From Candidatus Treponema caballi (GTDB lineage: Bacteria; Spirochaetota; Spirochaetia; Treponematales; Treponemataceae): 64,000 nucleotides of DNA. The stretch lies in the NCBI GenBank assembly GCA_018066285.1, contig JAGHRS010000008.1:1-64000 (forward strand). The letters run 5' to 3'. Both the position numbers and the translations under genes were made by a program. The stretch's first letter is position 1; each line of letters opens with the position of its first letter. The notes below the pieces were generated by a model, which saw nothing but the letters and a program-made list of their open reading frames with translations, searched no databases and was not told the origin of the DNA. Positions 16,055 to 23,950 of the stretch are shown here, piece by piece.

Positions 16055-16621
16055 TTACTTTTCTTTCTCCCGGTAAAAATCCTGCACTTCATTAAACATA
16101 TTCTGTATGGCAGAGTAATTGTCTTTGACAGGGATGTGATAGTCCCTTGATTTCGGCCCCTTTGAAGTGTGAAGAAGAAAATCCTTTGAAGTTGCAAAAA
16201 GAGTTCTGTAGAAATCCAGGCTGTACGGAAGCTTCTCAACGCATTTCGTAATCTCAGGTCTGAATTCTTCAATCCTTTCAGTTGCTTCTGTATACCATTT
16301 GAGGTGTTCTTCAAACTGCGATATCAGACTGGCTGGTAATTGCAGAAGTTTGAAAACATTGTCATCGCTGATATGAAAATATGGACCAATCGGAGCATGA
16401 TCAGCCTTGATATACACGCGGTTGAGCAAGTGGTTGTCTTTATTCGAGACAATCACCATATCCTGAAAGAGTGGGGAGAATTTATAGGTAATCTGTATAT
16501 ACCTTGGAAACTCATCGACCCGGATATTTTCGCCTTTTATTTTCCTGTACTCGGGGAGTATGGAATATGAATGGTTTGAATAAAGCTCTTTCTTCTTTGG
16601 ATTTGTTCCATATTTCCCCAC
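16055..16621 (-). CDS. Hypothetical protein, possibly 5'-truncated
   Basis: I do not recognise this 188-residue protein. It is soluble, charged, and predicted mostly helical at the C-terminus (HLKWYTEATERIEEF, NMFNEVQDFYREKEK). It begins with GTG and has no ribosome site. The first 18 or so codons (16567-16621) lie antisense to the start of the truncated WYL regulator, so the original N-terminus may have been lost at a recombination joint near 16.56 kb. The reading frame is otherwise intact and AT-rich. The gene lies on the same strand as the HigBA-like pair, just upstream of that pair's promoter. Confidence 0.5.
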   Translation of the reverse strand: MGKYGTNPKKKELYSNHSYSILPEYRKIKGENIRVDEFPRYIQITYKFSPLFQDMVIVSNKDNHLLNRVYIKADHAPIGPYFHISDDNVFKLLQLPASLISQFEEHLKWYTEATERIEEFRPEITKCVEKLPYSLDFYRTLFATSKDFLLHTSKGPKSRDYHIPVKDNYSAIQNMFNEVQDFYREKEK

Positions 16622-17368
16622 AGATTGTATCCGCCCAATTGATGGCGAACCTTCTCAACATGATAAAGGGCACGCCCGTGTACACGCAGGCGATTGAAGT
16701 GTTCATGACTTTGTCTACGAATATCGAACAGGATATGAGGCTGAACGCAAAGAAGCTTTCAAACCGCATCCTGTTCCTCGGAATGAATCCTGTTGATATC
16801 GAGAATGAAACATGGGCCAGACTTGAAGAGGCGATGACGAAGAACTGCTACATCTCGTTTGATTACGAAAAGAAGGGCAAAACGTACAAAGTGACGATGG
16901 CGCCGTATCAGCTCATCTACTACAACGGGATGTGGACCTTGTACGGCTACCGGACGGATTCTGCTTACAAAGGAAACAAGTTCTTCAATCTGCCGGTAAT
17001 CAAGAACATCGTGTTGCGTAAAGAAACGTTTACTCTGCCTGAAGACTTTTCGTACGAGCAGCACGCTATCGGAAGTTTCGGCCGCCATATCGGAGATGAG
17101 ACATTCACGTTCAAGTTGAAGATAACTGCGCCGTGGGTTACGGATTACGGAAAAAACATACACCTGGGCACCTGATCAACAGTTTGACGAGTTGCCGGAA
17201 GGCGGCGTTATAATGACATTTACCAGCAATCAGTATTATCCGGTTTTGGACTGGGTACTTGAGAAAGGACAATACTGTATTCCAATAGAACCTGAGCAGC
17301 TAGTGAATGATTGGAAAGCTAACGTAAAGAAGATGATGGCGAACGCTGGAATAGGAGGATTGGAATGA
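16567..17368 (+). pseudogene. WYL-domain regulator, N-terminally truncated and frameshifted
   Basis: Homologous to the intact WYL regulator at 12.7-13.7 kb: LLNMIKGTPVYTQAIEVFM, CYISFDYEKKGKTYK and MAPYQLIYYNGMWTLYGYR match its sensor part. The winged-helix N-terminus (about 90 residues) is absent; homology begins near NMNGLNKAL at the ATG 16567. A run of six A at 17151-17156 breaks the frame: the first frame stops at 17175, while a +1 frame continues TYTWAPDQQF to VLDWVLEKGQYCIPIEPEQL and a stop at 17368. Removing one A restores the frame. The final TGA overlaps the next ATG (ATGA), so in the ancestor the regulator was coupled to the PD-(D/E)XK gene. Confidence 0.8.
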
Positions 17369-18039
17369 GTAAGAAGTATTTGTACGAAGAGGATTTTGGA
17401 AAGATTAAGTCCATTGAAATTGCCAGAAGACTGCTGAAAGATAAGTCTGAAATTACATATGGAATGGTTAAATGCCGTGAAAAAGGCTATTTTAACGAAG
17501 ATCACATGAAACTGATCAATGCTCACCAGAACGATGCCAAAACCCGTTCCGCTGAGAAAAAGACATTCCGTAATGCCATATTTGATTCGTGGAGTATTAT
17601 TGGCATTGATTATGAAGTTAATATTGAACCTCATACAAAAAGGAATATTGATGTATTGTTTAACTATGATGGACAGTTATGGCTAGGTGAAGCAAAAGGA
17701 CCGAAATCATCAGGAGATGAACCTTTGCTCAAAGCTATTCTGGAAATCTACACCTATTCTCAACTCATCAATAAGGAACAATTATTCAATGATTATCAGA
17801 ACAATTTGCTTTGGGTTGGAGACGTATTAAAAGATAAATCCAACCTTAAATTAGCAATCATAGTCTTTGAAAATAAGGATGGTAAGCCATCTCCAATGTT
17901 CAGGCAGCTGGTAAAGGAGGACCAATACGAGCCAGTAAGGGAACTGATGAAACAGCTGAAAATATACGCAATCAAGGCCGAAAGCTTCTGCAATGGAAAG
18001 GTAGAGTTCTTCGACGGTTTCTCGCCGAGGGAATATTAA
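17365..18039 (+). CDS. PD-(D/E)XK superfamily nuclease-like protein
   Basis: A 224-residue protein with a restriction-endonuclease-like core: RNIDVLFNYDGQLWLGEAKG gives the D...EAK catalytic signature (D111, E125 and K127 by my count), followed by a helix ILEIYTYSQLI. The N-terminal half is helical and basic. No methyltransferase is beside it, so a classic restriction-modification pair is unlikely. Its ATG overlaps the stop of a WYL regulator remnant by four bases. WYL regulators of this layout often control phage-defence nucleases, so I infer a defence or DNA-processing role. The island is AT-rich. I cannot name the subfamily. Confidence 0.65.
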   Translation: MSKKYLYEEDFGKIKSIEIARRLLKDKSEITYGMVKCREKGYFNEDHMKLINAHQNDAKTRSAEKKTFRNAIFDSWSIIGIDYEVNIEPHTKRNIDVLFNYDGQLWLGEAKGPKSSGDEPLLKAILEIYTYSQLINKEQLFNDYQNNLLWVGDVLKDKSNLKLAIIVFENKDGKPSPMFRQLVKEDQYEPVRELMKQLKIYAIKAESFCNGKVEFFDGFSPREY

Positions 18040-18106
18040 ACAGTCGCGTCATTTGCGGATAAATATTGAATTTAGAAAAGATACATAAAGAAGGAGAAAT
18101 TGTCTA

Positions 18107-19075
18107 ATGGATACATCTATACTTAAAGGAAATAAAAAGGAGATTTACGACTATTTATGGAAGGACAGTGTTTTTGATTTTGATGTTGTAAAAACAGGGG
18201 AAAGTGATCCCTCGTATGAATTTGAATTTGGTGGAAAAGATCTAACAACAATTGTTGGTGAATCTTTGGCAAATAATTTTGCAATATCAGAACCGGATAA
18301 AAAAACATTTATAGAAAAATTCAAAATGGCATGTTCCGGAAATGGTGAAGAATTGCGAAAAATAACAACTATGCATTCCTCATCACTTTGTGCTTTGCTG
18401 TTTTTCTTCAGAAATAAGAAACTTCATATGATTGACTGTGTTTTCGAAGAGTCTTATTTCGAATTCAAAAACAAAGTAATTGGTTATCCGTCAAATGTAG
18501 ATATTGTCTTGTTAGGAAAAAATAAAGAAGGAAAAAAAGTCATTCTTTTTCTGGAATCAAAATTTTCAGAGTATATAACAGGAATTACTAAAACAAAGAA
18601 TAAATATGAAATTGGAAAATCATATTTTAAAGAAGGCTGTTATAGTGAACCAATTTATAACGAATTATTCAAAAACAAAATGCTGATTAAGCAAGATGAT
18701 ACTCATATATCTGCTGAAAAAGATATGTACATTGAGGGCATAAAACAGATTATTTCACATTACTATGGTATTCGTAACTTTATGAATAAAAAATACTATG
18801 AAAAGGATAATGATAATTTGGAAAAAGTAAAAGACCACGGAGCAGAGGAGTTTATCCTTGGGGAAATAGTATTTGATAATTTTAGTGATACTCTTAAAAA
18901 CAAGTATTTAGTCCACTATGAAAACGACTATTCAACTTTAGCAGGTATTATTAATAAACAATGTGATAAGGAATGTCCAAATTTAAGAGTTTTGGAAAAA
19001 ACTCTGCATTATTCTGATTTACAAGAATTTATATCAGATTTGCCTGAAGTACACAAATTTTACTTTGGAAAGTAG
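18107..19075 (+). CDS. Second PD-(D/E)XK-like protein, possible restriction endonuclease
   Basis: A 322-residue protein with an AT-rich gene and a GAAGGAGAAA ribosome site ahead of its ATG. The nuclease-like signature is NVDIVLLGKNKEGKKVILFL followed by ESK (D...ESK). Upstream lies MHSSSLCALLFFF, a stretch that recalls the SSQAL segment of PGN_0703-type putative restriction endonucleases, but I cannot confirm that family. The rest is lysine/glutamate-rich. It follows the first nuclease-like gene by 67 bases in the same direction, and the two may form one operon under the WYL regulator. No transmembrane segment is seen. Confidence 0.55.
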   Translation: MDTSILKGNKKEIYDYLWKDSVFDFDVVKTGESDPSYEFEFGGKDLTTIVGESLANNFAISEPDKKTFIEKFKMACSGNGEELRKITTMHSSSLCALLFFFRNKKLHMIDCVFEESYFEFKNKVIGYPSNVDIVLLGKNKEGKKVILFLESKFSEYITGITKTKNKYEIGKSYFKEGCYSEPIYNELFKNKMLIKQDDTHISAEKDMYIEGIKQIISHYYGIRNFMNKKYYEKDNDNLEKVKDHGAEEFILGEIVFDNFSDTLKNKYLVHYENDYSTLAGIINKQCDKECPNLRVLEKTLHYSDLQEFISDLPEVHKFYFGK

Positions 19076-19462
19076 AGGGTACTGTTGAACTACTCTTTTC
19101 AATCAAACTCTTCTTCATGTTCCTTGAAGAAGTTTCTGTATGCTCTGACGTTCTCAAGTTCAGTCCATTTCTGGACGTCTACAGGGCAGACATCAGTCGG
19201 TCGATCTCCGAAGCAGTTTTTGAAAAACTTGCAAAAAACGTATAAATGATGATAAGATAAGGAGTTGTCAGAAAATGACAATTCAGAGGTCGACCGAATT
19301 TTTGCGGGGTTTTATGGTGGAGTTTTTCAGGATGACCCCCGATAAACCCCGAAAACACTGAGGTTGACGATGTACCTATAAGGAATCCTTCTCTTTTCTA
19401 ATAAACTGACAGCTTTTCTTCTTCTGCCCTGTAGTAATTATCAGAAACTACAGGGGTCAGAT
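19076..19462. other. Decayed spacer with a hypothetical C-terminal fragment
   Basis: No intact gene of clear origin. A minus-strand frame (19281-19099, about 60 codons) ends in VQKWTELENVRAYRNFFKEH and EEEFD, which looks like a genuine protein C-terminus, but the upstream part is lost; I do not recognise it. Small hairpins occur at 19265-19281 (TTGTCA/TGACAA) and 19427-19455 (CCCTGTAGT/ACTACAGGG, perfect 9-base stem), the latter just before the cas2 remnant. Imperfect inverted GGGGTTTTAT/ATAAACCCC lies at about 19303-19353. Confidence 0.4.
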
Positions 19463-19582
19463 ATGTTCATCATCCTTACGTATGACAATGGACAGAAGCG
19501 TGTTGGCAAAGTACTCAAAACATGCCGCAAATATCTGACTCATGTGTAGAAATCTGTCTTTAAGGGAATAATCAGCGAAGCA
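19463..19582 (+). pseudogene. cas2: cas2 remnant with in-frame stop
   Basis: The frame from ATG 19463 reads MFIILTYDNGQKRVGKVLKT then CRKYLTHV, stops at TAG 19547-19549, and continues in the same frame KSVFKGIISEA. This is the N-terminal 40 residues of a CRISPR-associated Cas2 of the type I/III kind, where the family usually has VQ(N/K)SVFEGE(I/L)SEA; CAG to TAG (Gln to stop) explains the interruption. The first beta strand with the metal aspartate (D8 in TYD) is present. The rest of cas2 (about 50 residues), cas1 and any repeat array are missing. The homology ends about 50 bases before an inverted copy of the tRNA-Pro 3' end. Confidence 0.75.
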
Positions 19583-19632
19583 AATTGGTGTTGTGGCGGC
19601 TCCTCCTCGTACCTGCTCGGCGCTCACTCCGT

Positions 19633-19734
19633 TTCAAATCCCGGTTGCCCAACAATTCAGTTTCATCAGCACATAAAAAAAGAGAAGCCTCATCAGCTTC
19701 TCTTCAATATTCTCTCGGGCAACCGGGATTTGAA
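19633..19734. repeat. 18-base inverted copy of the tRNA-Pro 3' end
   Basis: TTCAAATCCCGGTTGCCC at 19633-19650 is the exact reverse complement of 19717-19734, which is the T-arm and 3' acceptor strand of the adjacent tRNA-Pro. No full tRNA fits upstream of the plus-strand copy. Integrating elements use tRNA 3' ends as attachment sites, so this is probably a scrambled att remnant. It also brackets the tRNA terminator, so the whole could fold into one long stem. Confidence 0.6.
19674..19704 (-). terminator. Terminator downstream of tRNA-Pro
   Basis: AAGAGAAGC (19680-19688) and GCTTCTCTT (19696-19704) form a 9-base stem with a CTCATCA loop. On the minus strand it is followed by seven T (plus-strand A-run 19674-19680). 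It lies 11 bases after the tRNA-Pro 3' end. Confidence 0.8.
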
Positions 19735-19787
19735 CCCGGGACCTCTACGTCCCGAACGTAGCGCGCTACCAGCTGCGCTATTGCCCG
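19715..19787 (-). tRNA. tRNA-Pro (anticodon CGG)
   Basis: A 73-base cloverleaf on the minus strand. The acceptor stem is CGGGCAA/TTGCCCG with discriminator A; the anticodon stem CTACG/CGTAG encloses loop TTCGGGA with anticodon CGG. The T-loop is TTCAAAT. CCA is not encoded. Its 3' end is duplicated in inverted form 66 bases away, suggesting use as an integration site. Confidence 0.93.
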
Positions 19788-19794
19788 TTTTGTT

Positions 19795-19825
19795 CAAAAA
19801 ATAAGCCCATCGTGAAGATGGGCTT
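19795..19825 (-). terminator. Hairpin between tRNA-Asp and tRNA-Pro
   Basis: AAGCCCATC (19803-19811) and GATGGGCTT (19817-19825) form a perfect 9-base stem; on the minus strand it is followed by ATTTTTTG. It terminates tRNA-Asp transcription or partly attenuates into tRNA-Pro. Confidence 0.75.
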
Positions 19826-19828
19826 CTG

Positions 19829-19903
19829 CGGGAGCGACGGGGCTTGAACCCGCGATCTTCGGCTTGACAGGCCGACGCGATAAACCAGCTTCGCTACGCC
19901 CCC
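19829..19903 (-). tRNA. tRNA-Asp (anticodon GTC)
   Basis: A 75-base cloverleaf on the minus strand. Acceptor strands GGGGGCG and CGCTCCC pair with one G-U, and the discriminator is G, the identity base of tRNA-Asp. The anticodon stem TCGGC/GCCGA encloses CTGTCAA with anticodon GTC. CCA is not fully encoded (only CA follows the discriminator). Confidence 0.93.
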
Positions 19904-19994
19904 GTGATGGTTGACACTATATAGATTATCAAAAAAAATGTCAATACACTCTGATTCTTTTTTCCCTTAAAACGCATCATCTCTGATGACTTTA

Positions 19995-21281
19995 TCAGGA
20001 TATTCCCTCGTATTCATCAGACGCAATTGCATCCACATGAGTGAGCTTTCTTTGGATGACGCGGCTCCGCGTTTCGGCTTTCTCTATTTCGCCGGCGGCA
20101 GATTCCAGTTTCTTTTTGGTTGCAGCGAGTACATCTCCGAACTTACCGAACTCAGTCTTTACCGTTCCGAGCAGTTCCCAGACTTTTGACGTTTCCTTCT
20201 GGATTGCGAGCGTACGGAAGCCCATCTGCAGACTGTTGAGGAACGCGCCAAGTGTCGTCGGACCGGTGATTGTCACCCTGTATTCATCCTGAATCTGCTG
20301 GAACAGGCCCGGCATCCGCATGACTTCGGCAAAAAGACCCTCGAACGGCAGAAACATGATACCGAAGTCAGTAGTGTAGGGAACGCTGATGTATTTGTCG
20401 CGGATATCCTTTGCCATGGAGCGGATCTCAGTTGCAAGCGCTTTCTTGAGCGCCTCTATCTGCTCTTTGTCAGCCATCTCGTATGCCTGCGTAAGCTTAT
20501 CCCATGCTGTGGCTGGATACTTTGAATCAACGGGCAGAAGAACGAACGCACCGTCAGCTGTCTTGCTCGGGATTCTGACAGCAAACTCTACAACGTTATT
20601 CAGCTTTGAAGGATTCGGATGTGCGTTCTTCTCGTACTGGTCTGTCGTCAGAATCTGACTTAGGAGCGCTTCAAGCTGGACTTCGCCTAGATTTCCTGCC
20701 GTCTTCACATTGGTAAGTGCACGCTTTAATCCGCCTACATCACCGGCAAGCGCCTGCATTTCGCCTAATCCCTTGGAGACAGCCTCAAGCTGTTTGGTGA
20801 CAAGCTGGAATGAGCCGGAAAGACGTTTCTCAAGCGTAGACTGAAGTTTCTCATCCACAGTGACGCGCATCTGTTCAAGCTTCTTTTCATTGCTGTTCTG
20901 CATTGCGGTAAGACTCTGCTGGACAGTCTGCAGAAAGGATGAAAGATTGGTAGTTATGGTAACCTGCGTCGTCTTTGTCATTGACGAAAGCTGAGCGTTG
21001 ACTGAAGCCTGAAACTTGGAAAGACTGTCTGACAGTTCTGCGCGTGCTTTTGCACTGGAATCTGCAGATTCCCGCCTGTTGCGCAGGAACTCATCCTTCA
21101 TGCCGGTTTCAAACTGGTTGAGACGTGCATCAAAAAGTGTCATCTGTTTCTCAAAAGCTGCAAGTTCTTTGACCAGCTTTGTTCCATCTGCCTGCCGCCC
21201 TCGCGCAACAAGCACAAGAAGCAGCACCATACACAGTAAGCCTATGATTAAAAGAGCAAAAAGAAAAAGTGTGATATCCAT
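19995..21281 (-). CDS. rmuC: DNA recombination protein RmuC
   Basis: A 428-residue RmuC. It has an N-terminal membrane anchor (residues 2-26), a long coiled coil (about 35-180), and the RmuC domain from about 190, with GEVQLEALLSQILTTDQYEK, LLPVDSKYPATAWDKL, FGIMFLPFEGLFAEVMR and ITGPTTLGAFLNSLQMGF. RmuC limits sequence inversions between short inverted repeats; its endonuclease role is inferred in the literature. There is no ribosome site; a TATATT box lies six bases before the ATG (plus-strand 21288-21293), as in the leaderless group, but no -35 is clear. The tRNA-Asp gene lies downstream on the same strand. Confidence 0.93.
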   Translation of the reverse strand: MDITLFLFALLIIGLLCMVLLLVLVARGRQADGTKLVKELAAFEKQMTLFDARLNQFETGMKDEFLRNRRESADSSAKARAELSDSLSKFQASVNAQLSSMTKTTQVTITTNLSSFLQTVQQSLTAMQNSNEKKLEQMRVTVDEKLQSTLEKRLSGSFQLVTKQLEAVSKGLGEMQALAGDVGGLKRALTNVKTAGNLGEVQLEALLSQILTTDQYEKNAHPNPSKLNNVVEFAVRIPSKTADGAFVLLPVDSKYPATAWDKLTQAYEMADKEQIEALKKALATEIRSMAKDIRDKYISVPYTTDFGIMFLPFEGLFAEVMRMPGLFQQIQDEYRVTITGPTTLGAFLNSLQMGFRTLAIQKETSKVWELLGTVKTEFGKFGDVLAATKKKLESAAGEIEKAETRSRVIQRKLTHVDAIASDEYEGIS

Positions 21282-21357
21282 ATATTTAATATAGAAAGAA
21301 CTTTTCTTTTGGCTCCGTAAAAATGAGTCTGCTTAAAATGTATGCTACTGATTTTTG

Positions 21358-22713
21358 TCAGTTTTCCCGTCTGACGTAGGTGACTTTTGGAACGACACGG
21401 ATTTCAACGCGGCGGTTTGCAGCCCGTCCTTCTTCGCTGTCATTGTCTTCAATGGGCTTTGTGCCGCCGAATCCGTGGACAGAGATGAATGCTTCATTAA
21501 GACCGCGTGAAATGAGCTCATCTGCAATCTTCTGGGCACGTTCTACAGAAAGCATCATTTCGCCTTCAGGCTTTCCGACAGAGGCTGTGTGTCCTTCAAT
21601 CTCAAGCGTGAAACTGCCGTCATTTGCAAGATTTGCCAGTTCTTCAGCAATGGCATCAAGCCGCTCGCTTTCTGCCTGGAGCAGGATTGCAGAGTCAGCC
21701 TGGAACTTAATGTTCTGTATGGAAATGCGGATGCTGTCCGGTTCGTCGGTAATGGAAATATCCTTGATTTTGCGCTCATAGGTAAACTGCTGAAGATCGC
21801 GGAAAACCGTATAGTAGGCATCATCCTTTACAGGCGCTGCAACATTCTTTACGAGCACATCCTCATCAAGCAGGATGACGATTTTTCCCTGATGAAGAAG
21901 TTCAATGTTTTCAGGTACTGAAAGGATACGGAGCGCGTCACGTCTTGAAATGACAGGATCCGTACGGTTCGCACCATATATCTTGCGTGCTGAAATGTGA
22001 AGCGGGTCAAGGCCAACAATATCGCGGTACAGGGATTCATCCTCAGAGAAAGAGTAGGTGACGATTCCCTGTGTTTTTGCAAGATCTGCATCCATCATGT
22101 TGCGCTCATAGAGAAGGTCCATCGTCTCATCCCAGATTTTCGGGAAGAAGCATGGTTCAGCCTTGGACTCAACGAACTCGCCCTGAACAGAAAGGATGCC
22201 GCGTGCATCAATGACGATTCCTGTGTACGGACGGGAAGAAACTGTCTCTATAGGAAGTGTCGGAGTATACGGTGTGTTGTGCATGACCATGAGGGAACCG
22301 ACTTTATCAAGCTCAAACTGATGGTGGACGCTGATGCCAGTCATATCAGTGGTAAATACAGCCGGGCGGGAATAGCCTGCGTTGATAATTTCCGTCAGTT
22401 CCTCAAGTGTGATGGTGTTTTCAAGGACAATGTCACTCAGACGGTTTGCTGAATCAACATACAGTGAAAGAAGCGGATCTTTGATGAGGGAAGGAAGGCG
22501 TGTCATGATCTGGTTGACCATGCCAGTTCTTGCGGATGGATTTACTGCACCTGTCTGTGATGTGAGTGAAAGCGATGAATAGAAGGTCTTTGTCGTCCAG
22601 TCAATGGAGCTTTCGGATGCAATTGTCCGTGATGACTGTGCAGAAACACTGAATGTAAAGAAAAAGACGGCCGCTATAATGGCAAAAGTCTGAAATGTGC
22701 GCTTTCTGAGCAT
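21358..22713 (-). CDS. OmpA family protein with peptidoglycan-binding domain
   Basis: A 451-residue exported protein. A signal peptide covers residues 1-25 (FAIIAAVFFFTFSVSAQ). The last 115 residues are an OmpA-like peptidoglycan-binding domain: IQNIKFQADSAILLQAESER, TLEIEGHTASVGKPEGEM, SVERAQKIADELISRGL and GRAANRRVEIRVV, with the conserved Asp/Arg positions. The middle region (30-320) is not a beta-barrel and I do not recognise it; it may be a periplasmic domain specific to treponemes. It probably ties an envelope component to the cell wall. The gene lies 25 bases after the lytic transglycosylase gene in the same direction, within a cell-envelope run. Confidence 0.85.
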   Translation of the reverse strand: MLRKRTFQTFAIIAAVFFFTFSVSAQSSRTIASESSIDWTTKTFYSSLSLTSQTGAVNPSARTGMVNQIMTRLPSLIKDPLLSLYVDSANRLSDIVLENTITLEELTEIINAGYSRPAVFTTDMTGISVHHQFELDKVGSLMVMHNTPYTPTLPIETVSSRPYTGIVIDARGILSVQGEFVESKAEPCFFPKIWDETMDLLYERNMMDADLAKTQGIVTYSFSEDESLYRDIVGLDPLHISARKIYGANRTDPVISRRDALRILSVPENIELLHQGKIVILLDEDVLVKNVAAPVKDDAYYTVFRDLQQFTYERKIKDISITDEPDSIRISIQNIKFQADSAILLQAESERLDAIAEELANLANDGSFTLEIEGHTASVGKPEGEMMLSVERAQKIADELISRGLNEAFISVHGFGGTKPIEDNDSEEGRAANRRVEIRVVPKVTYVRREN

Positions 22714-22738
22714 GGCATGACCTCTGAAATATGACTAT

Positions 22739-23950
22739 TCACTTCTTTATCGGCACAAAAAGCTTCTGCCCTATACGTAAGATGTCATTTTCTTTGATAT
22801 TATTTGCATCGCACAGTTCCTGAACGGTAATTCCGTATTCCCTGGATATGCCCCAGAGTGAATTGCCTTTTTGAACAATGTACAGATCTGTTTCCTGCCT
22901 TTCCATGGTAGCGAGCGTTTCAGCGGCAAGTGCTGCATTTTCAGCCGGAACTCTGAGCTGATAGTCTGCATCGAACGGTGTCACCAGATACAGCAGGGCA
23001 GGATTAAGCGAAACAAGCGTATCAAGCGGAATGCCGGATGCGTCTGAAAGCTGCTTAAGCGAAAGCTGCCCTTTGACGGTTATTATTTCAAAAGCCGTAG
23101 CGGCGCTTTCATCGTATTCGGGCAAATCCATTTCATAGTAGACGGCGTTTGTACAGAGGTCGCTTATTGCAAGAAACTTAGGGACATAAAGCTTTGTCTC
23201 ATTTCTCAGTTCTCCTGCGTCAGCCAGTTCCCAGAATGTGGAAAGACCTGTCCTCGTCATGATTTTCTTAAGTCCGTTCGCACCCATGTTGTACGCGGCA
23301 AGGGCGAGCAGCCAGTCTCCGAACATGTCGTAGTTCTGCTTAAGCTTTTTGAGTGCCGCATCGGTAGAAAGCCATGGGTCATTGCGCTCATCCATCCAGC
23401 TGTTCTTTGTGAGCAGACCTGCAATGCTGTTCTGCATGAACTGCCAGAGCCCCGTCGCACCAGACTTTGAAACGGCCTTTATCTTGAAGTTTGATTCAAT
23501 AACGGGAAGATATTCAAGACAGAGCGGCATATCAAGTTCTTTTAAACGCTGTCTGATGTACGGCCGGTAGGGGGCGCCACGTTCAAGTGTTGCCTTGAGC
23601 CACTCCCGGCTGTAGTTTGTCTGATATTCAGTGTGGTATTTAAGGACAAGCGGATGGTCCGGGTAATCTATGTCGAGCGGAATGTATTCGGGGATGTAGT
23701 CAGGAACGTAATCATCTGACTGGTGGAGTCTGCCGTCATAAGCGTAAACAGCAGATTCTTCTGCTTCAACAAGACCTTCCGCTTCGATAATCTCAGTAAC
23801 GTCGATTATTTCTTCGCCTTCAGGGATGATGACTTCATCAGTTTCCTCTGCAGAAACGCAGCAGGGAAAGACAGCAAGAAGAAGAAAAGCGGCTGCTGTG
23901 ACGGCGAACCCCTTTTTCAAAGCTTTTCTCCGTAGTAAATGCCTGCCCAT
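22739..23950 (-). CDS. Lytic transglycosylase with LysM domain (MltD-like)
   Basis: A 403-residue exported cell-wall enzyme. It has a signal peptide (GFAVTAAAFLLLAVFP), an acidic repeat-like linker (residues 35-65), an SLT lysozyme-like domain (about 140-260), and a C-terminal LysM (about 353-402: YIVQKGNSLWGISREYG to LRIGQKLFVPI). The catalytic glutamate is E152 in LEYLPVIESNFK, followed by SGATGLWQFM and LLALAAYNMGANG, both diagnostic of family 1 transglycosylases of the MltD group. Its start overlaps the end of the upstream TPR lipoprotein gene by 34 bases, implying cotranscription. It should remodel peptidoglycan in the periplasm. Confidence 0.92.
   Translation of the reverse strand: MGRHLLRRKALKKGFAVTAAAFLLLAVFPCCVSAEETDEVIIPEGEEIIDVTEIIEAEGLVEAEESAVYAYDGRLHQSDDYVPDYIPEYIPLDIDYPDHPLVLKYHTEYQTNYSREWLKATLERGAPYRPYIRQRLKELDMPLCLEYLPVIESNFKIKAVSKSGATGLWQFMQNSIAGLLTKNSWMDERNDPWLSTDAALKKLKQNYDMFGDWLLALAAYNMGANGLKKIMTRTGLSTFWELADAGELRNETKLYVPKFLAISDLCTNAVYYEMDLPEYDESAATAFEIITVKGQLSLKQLSDASGIPLDTLVSLNPALLYLVTPFDADYQLRVPAENAALAAETLATMERQETDLYIVQKGNSLWGISREYGITVQELCDANNIKENDILRIGQKLFVPIKK

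Noticed and set aside
16504..16566. Upstream extension of the WYL remnant
   Set aside because: Residues encoded before 16567 do not match the intact WYL paralogue and are antisense to the neighbouring gene.
19560..19655. A plus-strand tRNA upstream of the tRNA-Pro
   Set aside because: Only the T-loop and 3' acceptor strand match; no anticodon arm or 5' acceptor strand can be formed.
19380..19715. CRISPR array next to the cas2 remnant
   Set aside because: Only single hairpins are seen; no regularly spaced direct repeats remain.
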